A stretch of 64,000 nucleotides of DNA from Nanobdellota archaeon (GTDB taxonomy: Archaea; Nanobdellota; Nanobdellia; Parvarchaeales; Parvarchaeaceae): positions 53,548 through 117,547 of the forward strand of contig JAKASS010000001.1 in assembly GCA_021818905.1 (NCBI GenBank), read 5' to 3'. The position numbers were made by a program, and so were the translations under genes. Shown here piece after piece: positions 58,228-64,000 of this stretch (position 1 is its first letter; each line of letters begins with the position of its first letter). Under the pieces are notes generated by a model. That model had not been told where the DNA came from and made no database searches. It saw only the letters and a program-made list of their open reading frames with translations.

Positions 58228-59268
58228 ATGATAATCGAGGTTCTAGTTGCGGCGGCACTAGGATCCGTTGCTGTACTTCTTGGCGGGCAATTTCTTCTCC
58301 CTATACTCTACCAAAGCGGCTTCGTAGCTCAGGACATAAACAAGAAGAACCGTCCGATTCTTCCGGCCAGCGGCGGACTCGTCCTCACGCTCGGATTTTT
58401 TGTCGGTATAATGGCTATACTATTTTCTGTGAATTTTATCGAAGCTGACAATATAAACGTAGAGTTGCTTTTGATTACGCTGATAAGCGTGATTGCTATC
58501 TCTTTTGTCGGGTTTCTTGATGACCTTCTTGGAAGCCGTGTCAGGACTTCGAAAGAGGACGTTAAAAAAATCGCCAAGAACTATTCGTTTTTTAATGGGG
58601 GGATAAAGCAATGGCAAAAACCCATGTTAACTTTAATCGCCGCGGTACCTTTGATGGTCATAAATTGGGGCGCGCCAGTTCTTAATATCCCATTTATCGG
58701 AAATGTTGCGATAAACCAGGTAATATATACACTAATAGTGATACCGCTCGCAGTTGTATTTTCTTCTAATGTATTCAATATGCTGGAAGGCCTTAACGGG
58801 ATATCAGCACAGATGGGTCTTGTGGCCTTCGCCGCGTTAGCTATATTTTCTTACCACCTGCAAGCCTATACGGGATTCGCCATAGCAACGGTAATGTCGG
58901 GGGCTTTGCTCGCTTATCTCTACTATGGTTCTTATCCTGCAAAAATCCTGCCCGGGGACAGTCTTACTTATCTTATAGGTGCTTCTTTTGCTGCCACGGT
59001 AATAGTGGGCGGTATGCAAATACTCGGCGTTCTTCTTATTCTTCCATGGATAGCAGAATTTTTCCTTAAGGCCAGGAAGAGGTTCCACGCCAATTCCTGG
59101 GGATTGATACAGAAGGACGGACGACTAAAATCTCCGCACGGTGATAAAATCTATTCTTTAACCCACATTTTCTTGAGAACTGGTCGCTTTAAAGAGTGGC
59201 AGATAGTGGCGCTGCTTACGCTCGTAGAGGTGATGGTTGCAGGGTTAAGTCTGGCAGTACTTTGGTAA
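58228..59268 (+). CDS. Polyprenyl-phosphate GlcNAc-1-phosphate transferase (AglH/Alg7/MraY family)
   Basis: A 346-residue membrane enzyme with about 10 helices that moves a sugar-1-phosphate onto dolichyl phosphate, the first step of N-glycan assembly. RPILPASGGLVL near 43-54, FVGFLDDLLGSR (catalytic Asp-Asp), NVFNMLEGLNGISAQMG (NxxNxxDG-like, here EGLNG) and YPAKILPGDSLTYLIG (PAKIxPGDxG) mark the family. A TATA box at 58198-58206 lies about 26 bases before ATG. It would prime glycosylation of the sequon-rich surface proteins at the other end of the window. Confidence 0.88.
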   Translation: MIIEVLVAAALGSVAVLLGGQFLLPILYQSGFVAQDINKKNRPILPASGGLVLTLGFFVGIMAILFSVNFIEADNINVELLLITLISVIAISFVGFLDDLLGSRVRTSKEDVKKIAKNYSFFNGGIKQWQKPMLTLIAAVPLMVINWGAPVLNIPFIGNVAINQVIYTLIVIPLAVVFSSNVFNMLEGLNGISAQMGLVAFAALAIFSYHLQAYTGFAIATVMSGALLAYLYYGSYPAKILPGDSLTYLIGASFAATVIVGGMQILGVLLILPWIAEFFLKARKRFHANSWGLIQKDGRLKSPHGDKIYSLTHIFLRTGRFKEWQIVALLTLVEVMVAGLSLAVLW

Positions 59269-59345
59269 CATTGTAAAACTGCAAAAATACCTACCTTGCA
59301 GTAAAAAGAAAGCTTTATATTTGGGTTTTAATCTATTATAATACA

Positions 59346-60458
59346 ATGGAAAGTAAAACTGTCGCAGGAAAGGATTCTACGCTAGAGCGGGTGTTAAGCA
59401 AAACTGGAGAACTTTCAGAAATAATCGATGCAAAGGTATTGGACTTGGATAAATTAGAGCACGCTTTATCCCCCTATCTAAGAACCTCATTTCTTGTTCA
59501 ATACGATGACGATAACAAAATGATATCCGGCAATCAGGTATACGAGATGCTAGCGCCTTTCATGACGGAGAACATGAAACCCTCCGAAGTCCTAAGTTTG
59601 GAAGAAAAATTGGCGCCGGCCGTTTTAAAGAACGCCGAGACTGAGATGTTGAACCTTAACGCTCAGGGCGCTTCAATGTCCGATAGCAAACCGAATGGCT
59701 ACGCGGCCGGAAGAAGCATAGTTGGTTTAGACATAAGACTATCCGAGATGCTTAGCGAGGCGCCGGAAACTTCATTTGTTTTTGAAAAAATCGGAAAGGC
59801 ATTCGCCGTAAAGAAAGTTATTTCAAACGTTTACAGACTCAGTGAAGTCGATAAAGGGGCCAAATTCTTTTTCGCTACAGATTCCGCCGGGTCTGCCGGC
59901 TACTTATTATCTTTAGATTCTGCCGATGAATTTGACATTTCTTCACAAAATCTTTTGTCGCTATCTTTCTCCAAAGATAAAACTGACTACGTTAAATCCA
60001 CTTCGCAGAGCCGGCGCGCTGCTAGACTATATGAAATAAAAGATGGCGGGCAGACAAAAAGAAAGATACCTACCTCAAGCCAGGAGTTTAAAACGATATT
60101 CCCGGCTCTTTCTGAACTCCAGAACAAGCTTTTCGATACTAAACACAGATATGAAACTCGTGCGATAGAGGCATTCCTAAACGGGGGCAAAGTCGATGTG
60201 GTGGGTTGCCTCAAGGACTTTAGAAATGGGCTTATACAGAATGGGAAAGTCTACCTAAAGCAGGTTAAGCCTCGACTAAATAACGGAAAGGTAGAATATA
60301 CCAACGGCGAGATTCAAGTATCTGAAGATTTTGATAGTTTTCTTGATAAAATAAAAGTTTTGTATGGTGGTGACAAGAACGCGGCAAAAGGCGACTTATT
60401 TTTAGCTGTTCCAAAGATACCGCCACCAAAAAATGACATCTCGTCGATGTACGGGTAG
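59346..60458 (+). CDS. Uncharacterised 370-residue protein
   Basis: I do not recognise this protein. It is soluble with no signal peptide, a mixed alpha/beta pattern, and a Lys/Arg-rich middle (KSTSQSRRAARLYEIKDGGQ). C-terminal YLKQVKPRLNNGKVEY and KIPPPKNDISSMYG look partly disordered. A TATA element (59313-59321) lies about 28 bases before the ATG. It begins a plus-strand row with the 156-residue gene and rqcH, each starting 5-40 bases apart. Confidence 0.7.
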   Translation: MESKTVAGKDSTLERVLSKTGELSEIIDAKVLDLDKLEHALSPYLRTSFLVQYDDDNKMISGNQVYEMLAPFMTENMKPSEVLSLEEKLAPAVLKNAETEMLNLNAQGASMSDSKPNGYAAGRSIVGLDIRLSEMLSEAPETSFVFEKIGKAFAVKKVISNVYRLSEVDKGAKFFFATDSAGSAGYLLSLDSADEFDISSQNLLSLSFSKDKTDYVKSTSQSRRAARLYEIKDGGQTKRKIPTSSQEFKTIFPALSELQNKLFDTKHRYETRAIEAFLNGGKVDVVGCLKDFRNGLIQNGKVYLKQVKPRLNNGKVEYTNGEIQVSEDFDSFLDKIKVLYGGDKNAAKGDLFLAVPKIPPPKNDISSMYG

Positions 60459-60490
60459 GTGCTTAAATATTAGTAAATAAAATAATCAAT

Positions 60491-60961
60491 ATGGAAATAA
60501 TCCCGCTTGGTGTAACTGTAGTGCAATATCAGGGCACGATGGATGACCAGCAAACATACAACTTCGTAAAAACGACATTGCAGGGGCTCGGCTACAAAGT
60601 CGCAGAAAATTCTTATATCCAATTCGCTGGCGGAAACTACGCCATAGAATGGACAGCTAAGAGAATGATAGATGATTACATGGCTTATAGATTAACAATA
60701 AAACTTGATTATCGCAATATCAGCGAAGCCGCCGCAGTGAAAGACGGTAAACAGGTAAAAATAAAAACGGGGGATTTAAAAGTCCAGATAATAGCAGACC
60801 TCGTGTTGGATTATCTAGACAAATGGACTGTCGGGATATCAAAATTCATAAGACCAATTTATGATAAAATGAACCAAGAGGTCATAAATCAGAGAAAGAC
60901 GGCGTTTGAAAACGAAATACAAAATTTGAAGACCGCAATACAATCGCATTTCGGGCAATGA
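60491..60961 (+). CDS. Uncharacterised 156-residue protein upstream of rqcH
   Basis: Not recognised by name. It has a compact alpha/beta start (MEIIPLGVTVVQYQGTMDDQ, EWTAKRMIDDYMAYRLTI), a beta strand KIKTGDLKVQIIADLVLDYL and a long C-terminal amphipathic helix (YDKMNQEVINQRKTAFENEI). No membrane helix. It lies 4 bases before rqcH and is probably co-transcribed, so a role linked to ribosome quality control is possible but unproven. Confidence 0.7.
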   Translation: MEIIPLGVTVVQYQGTMDDQQTYNFVKTTLQGLGYKVAENSYIQFAGGNYAIEWTAKRMIDDYMAYRLTIKLDYRNISEAAAVKDGKQVKIKTGDLKVQIIADLVLDYLDKWTVGISKFIRPIYDKMNQEVINQRKTAFENEIQNLKTAIQSHFGQ

Positions 60962-60965
60962 GCCT

Positions 60966-62765
60966 ATGCCCACTAGAAGCATATCCTCTTTTGACCTTTA
61001 CAAGCTTACAAAAGAGCTTTCATTTCTTAACGGCGGGTTTGTAAGAAACGTAAAAAGTCGAAAAAATGAGATTTATATACTTATCTTCAGCGGTCAGGAA
61101 TATTGGCTGAAAATAGTCCCTGGCAAATATGTCTCTGTTTCGAGGGAGAAGCCAGATGAAACGATAGACTTTCCTTTTACAGCAAAGTTAAAAAACGAAT
61201 TATTGGGCAAAAAAATAGTAATATCCGTGCATGGGTCGGATAGGATAATAGAACTCGACGCGAGGGATGCAAAACTCATAATAGAACTTTTTTCCAATGG
61301 GAACATATCAATAGTTAAAGACGGGATAATAGAGCAAGCTCTATTCAATAGATCTTACGGGACTAGGAAAATCGCTTCAGGTATACCATTCCAATATCCG
61401 CCAGAAGCGTTGGACGTTTTTAATATGGAACTAAAAGACTTCTCTAGGTCTCTTATTGAATCTAAAAGAGAAAACCTGGTAAAGGCCCTTGCAGTAGATT
61501 TCTCGCTCGGGGGGCTTTACGCCGAAGAAATCTGTTATCGGGCAGAGTTGGACAAGAACACAAGACCAAAGAACCTTGAGAAGACTGACGCAAATAAGAT
61601 ATACACTATCGCAAAGGCTATGTTTAACGAAACCGTAAAACCAAGCATAATAGAAAACAAATTTCTTGCGGTAGTAGAGATAAGGGACATCTCTGGTGAG
61701 AAGAAAAGCTTCAAGACGATTAATGATGCAATAATCGCTTTTTTTAAGGGGGATGAGAAAAGTGAAAACGCGGCTAGAGTTTTTAATCCAGCGAGCATAG
61801 AAAATAAAATTGCCGAATATTCGGGATTTGTGAATTATATAACAGAAAATTATGAAAGCATTAAAGATGTGATAAGAACGATAAGAAACTCTGACGAAAG
61901 CCTGGACAGTAGAAAATTGAAGCTTGATTCTGTTGGTTGGGGGGTCAGAGACAAATTCATATACAGAACGGATAATCCCGAAATACAGATAGATATGACA
62001 AAGCCGATTAACGATACCCTATCTGAGAATTATCAAAAGATAAAAAGACTTAAAGCAGCTTTACTAAAAAAGCCCGAGGCAAGGGCGCCGGCAAAGAGAT
62101 TAAAGTTCCATTACGATGAAGCCTGGTATTCAAAGTTCAGATCGTTCTTTACATCTTCTAATAAATTGGTAGTAATAGGCCGGGATAATAGTCAAAACAT
62201 CGTGCTTGTGACAAAACATACCGAACCGAGTGATTTACTTATTCATGCGGATGTTTTCGGGAGTCCTTTTGGTTTATTAAAGCTCGAAGGGGGGGCGGTC
62301 CCGAGTGAAAGCGACGTACGTGAGGCCGCTGAGATGGTCGGTTCATATTCATCCGCATGGAAAGCCGGCGCAGGCAGCATAGATGTTTATTTAGTAAAAC
62401 CGGGACAAGTGACTAAAACGCCGCCATCGGGTGAATCTTTAAAGAAAGGGGCATTCTACATAGGGGGCGAAAGAACTTACGTCAAAGACGTAGATCTTAA
62501 AGTTTACATAAATTTGACCTTCGACGCTTCTGAGTATAACCTTAGAAGTTTACCATATCGACCAGACGGAGATTTTGTGCTGATTCGACCCGGCAATACC
62601 AAAAGAGAAGACATCTTAGACCGAATAATAAAAACCTTTTCCCAAAAAGCGGGCATAATAATCGACAGGAACCGCTTGGACAGGCTTATACCAACGGGTC
62701 GGTCGGCTATAGAAAAGATATTCGTACCTACTGAAAGCCCAAAAATTAGCGAATCTAAGCTATAA
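60966..62765 (+). CDS. rqcH: Ribosome quality control protein RqcH/NEMF homologue
   Basis: A NFACT-family protein that binds stalled 50S subunits and recruits tRNA-Ala for C-terminal tailing. The 599-residue protein starts SSFDLYKLTKELSFLNGGFV (NFACT-N), passes through a helix-hairpin-helix and coiled-coil middle (about 170-390) and ends with NFACT-R, which contains YSKFRSFFTSSNKLVVIGRD, LLIHADVFGSPFGLLKL and PSGESLKKGAFYIGG. The domain order is complete. Archaea share this system with bacteria and eukaryotes. Confidence 0.9.
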   Translation: MPTRSISSFDLYKLTKELSFLNGGFVRNVKSRKNEIYILIFSGQEYWLKIVPGKYVSVSREKPDETIDFPFTAKLKNELLGKKIVISVHGSDRIIELDARDAKLIIELFSNGNISIVKDGIIEQALFNRSYGTRKIASGIPFQYPPEALDVFNMELKDFSRSLIESKRENLVKALAVDFSLGGLYAEEICYRAELDKNTRPKNLEKTDANKIYTIAKAMFNETVKPSIIENKFLAVVEIRDISGEKKSFKTINDAIIAFFKGDEKSENAARVFNPASIENKIAEYSGFVNYITENYESIKDVIRTIRNSDESLDSRKLKLDSVGWGVRDKFIYRTDNPEIQIDMTKPINDTLSENYQKIKRLKAALLKKPEARAPAKRLKFHYDEAWYSKFRSFFTSSNKLVVIGRDNSQNIVLVTKHTEPSDLLIHADVFGSPFGLLKLEGGAVPSESDVREAAEMVGSYSSAWKAGAGSIDVYLVKPGQVTKTPPSGESLKKGAFYIGGERTYVKDVDLKVYINLTFDASEYNLRSLPYRPDGDFVLIRPGNTKREDILDRIIKTFSQKAGIIIDRNRLDRLIPTGRSAIEKIFVPTESPKISESKL

Positions 62766-62801
62766 ATACGACTTGCAATCTAACTAACATTAAGTGATTT
62801 G

Positions 62802-63158
62802 ATGATACCCAACAGAGTCGCGCTAGAAAGTGTTATAACTGACCTATCGGCGGATAATGGCTGTATAATAGTCGAAGGCAAGAGGGACATAAATGCTCTC
62901 GTGGCCCTCGGGGTAGATAAGAGCAGAATAATACAAACGGCTCAGATAAGATATTGTGATCTTGAGGCCAAAATTCAACCTTGCTACAAAAAGCTTATCC
63001 CTATCTTTGACAATGACAGGACTGGCAGCAATAGATTATCCTCATTTATGGCATATTTTTCTGCGAATGGGGTGCCGATAGACTTATCATATTCTAACAG
63101 AATAAAAAACTCCGGACTTATCTGTTTAGAAGACATAGACAACGTTCTCTGCCCATAA
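62802..63158 (+). CDS. Small Toprim-domain protein
   Basis: A 118-residue stand-alone Toprim fold. IIVEGKRDINALVALG near 22-37 carries the catalytic Glu, and IPIFDNDRTGSNRL near 67-80 carries the DxD pair. Similar small archaeal Toprim proteins resemble RNase M5 or the DnaG catalytic core and bind Mg2+. An ATG one codon earlier is in frame. The end, EDIDNVLCP, is short of the usual C-terminal helix. Confidence 0.78.
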   Translation: MIPNRVALESVITDLSADNGCIIVEGKRDINALVALGVDKSRIIQTAQIRYCDLEAKIQPCYKKLIPIFDNDRTGSNRLSSFMAYFSANGVPIDLSYSNRIKNSGLICLEDIDNVLCP

Positions 63159-63360
63159 AAGATCGAATTATACCTAAATGTGAAATCACTGTCGTTTCGT
63201 CTAGTTTACGCTTGTCGTTTAAGGACAAGAAACTCCCGAATCTTTTCTTGGGTCGCCCGGTAATCGACATCGCTCGAATCAAGTTTTATGGCCACGCGAT
63301 GATATTCTTGGCTATAGCATCAAAGATCGGGGAAATAAAGAAGTATTTGCAATAATTCTT

Positions 63361-63623
63361 GATAAGGGCACTAGTAACAATAATGATAGAATCGCTAGAA
63401 GAGGTATTCAATAGGCACTAGACGCAGCGAAAGCAAAGGGGCATTTACTTTAGCTCTTACGGACAGAAGCGGCGGAAAAGCGAAAGACCATGCGGATAGT
63501 ATCATACGTGCAGAATCAGATACAATACCGATAATACAGGAAGTCCATGTCGCGGTAATACATCTGCTTTGCCTTGTACTTGATAGACTGCTTAAAAAAG
63601 ACGGCAAAAAGTGGTCGAAGTAA
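63361..63623 (+). pseudogene. SIS-domain phosphosugar isomerase fragment (GmhA-like)
   Basis: The stretch from 63361 reads DKGTSNNNDRIARRGIQ, a TAG stop, then ALDAAKAKG. After a one-base shift in GGGG near 63439 it continues FTLALTDRSGGKAKDHADSI, ESDTIPIIQEVHVAVIHLLC and ends at TAA 63623. ADSIIRAESDTIPIIQE followed by HVAVIHLLC is the C-terminal signature of GmhA/SIS sugar-phosphate isomerases. The N-terminal half, expected near 63170-63360, is not readable as this family. Inactive remnant. Confidence 0.7.
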
Positions 63624-63673
63624 AACGCTTAAGAAACACCCATTCTGTGCTCAGTAATAATGCGAAGGCTCCC

Positions 63674-63871
63674 TTAATTTTTTGTAATACTTATATACCA
63701 CATAACTGCAGCGATAACAGTAGCAACGGCCAGTCCGCCAAAAGCGACGTAACCCGTGTTTTCTATGTTGCTTATCTGCGAATCAGCAAAAAGACCACCG
63801 GCCATTGCAATCGGAAGCGTTTCTTTTGCGGCTTCTGTAAATCCAAGTACTCTATCCAATCTAGATACCAT
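63674..63871 (-). CDS. Small membrane protein (65 aa)
   Basis: A 65-residue protein with a soluble N-terminus (VSRLDRVLGFTEAAKETLPI) and a C-terminal membrane helix (about 40-60). Unrecognised. It is the only convincing gene in the last 370 bases; nothing is seen from 63872 to 64000 apart from A/T-rich, promoter-like sequence for this gene. Confidence 0.55.
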   Translation of the reverse strand: MVSRLDRVLGFTEAAKETLPIAMAGGLFADSQISNIENTGYVAFGGLAVATVIAAVMWYISITKN

Positions 63872-64000
63872 GTCTTCTCTTAGCTAATATCACCGTATAA
63901 TATTATACGCGCACAACATATTAATACTTTACTATTACTGGATAGTGATGTTATCCATATTAATCCGATTTGAGCTTTGCAAGGACAGTTTAACGCAGCA

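Noticed and set aside
1-64000. CRISPR array or cas genes
   Set aside because: No regularly spaced repeats and no Cas-like proteins were seen on either strand.

Overview
The window is about 64 kb of an archaeal chromosome. TFB (transcription factor IIB), aIF5B, a GINS subunit, a Hef-type helicase, Trm1, a Cdc48 AAA ATPase, archaeal-type ribosomal proteins (eL15, eL35, uL2, uS19, uL22, uS3, uL29) and TATA boxes about 25-30 bases before start codons place it in the Archaea. Tight packing, overlapping genes, shortened proteins and many short secreted orphans suggest a small-genome DPANN lineage, most like the ARMAN-type Micrarchaeota/Parvarchaeota. That placement is an inference from gene content, not from a tree.

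Layout. 76-4164: a shortened eL15, then a plus-strand cluster of membrane-anchored, cysteine-rich, sequon-rich surface proteins ending in a pilin-like protein. 4166-8697 (minus): helicase and GINS, then a 571-residue orphan followed by four overlapping genes for tiny proteins, most with class III (prepilin-type) leaders. 8824-12631: an MNT/HEPN-like fusion, eL35, a frameshifted Trm1, a DUF6624-like protein and TFB. 12682-15911: three insertion sequences, two of them in tandem in the same 9-bp target. 15944-20733: M1 aminopeptidase, an IS630 remnant, a nucleoside phosphorylase and a prepilin-like protein. 20772-31260: sugar metabolism (a glycosyltransferase and an RHH-fused NDP-sugar nucleotidyltransferase), aIF5B, a broken peroxiredoxin, NDK, a GTPase, a decayed zinc-ribbon membrane protein, RNase Z, TatD, tRNA-Thr, a methyltransferase and a stomatin. 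31354-35638: an adenylate-kinase-like/deoxyribosyltransferase-like fusion, a phosphoesterase and the uL2-uS19-uL22-uS3-uL29 block. 35669-40946: membrane-arm subunits NuoJKLMN. 41113-52898: KsgA, SMC, a TDG/Mug glycosylase, a TrmB regulator, a HIT protein, ScpB, ScpA, Cdc48 and its upstream partner. 53034-64000: MBL hydrolase, PepF, a HExxH protein, ALDH, tRNA-Gln, an AglH-like transferase, two orphans, RqcH, a Toprim protein, a SIS-domain pseudogene and a small membrane protein.

How the genes work together. SMC and ScpAB form a bacterial-style condensin set. NuoJKLMN would form the proton-pumping arm of complex I. The AglH-like transferase could start N-glycosylation, and the surface proteins carry many N-x-S/T sequons. 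Several genes (Trm1, peroxiredoxin, zinc-ribbon protein, SIS isomerase, IS630) are frameshifted or interrupted, which suggests either continuing decay or homopolymer sequence errors. Candidates for undescribed biology are the prepilin-like cassettes with the cysteine-rich surface cluster, an RHH-nucleotidyltransferase fusion with a palindrome on its own start codon, and a two-operator promoter ahead of the Cdc48 operon.
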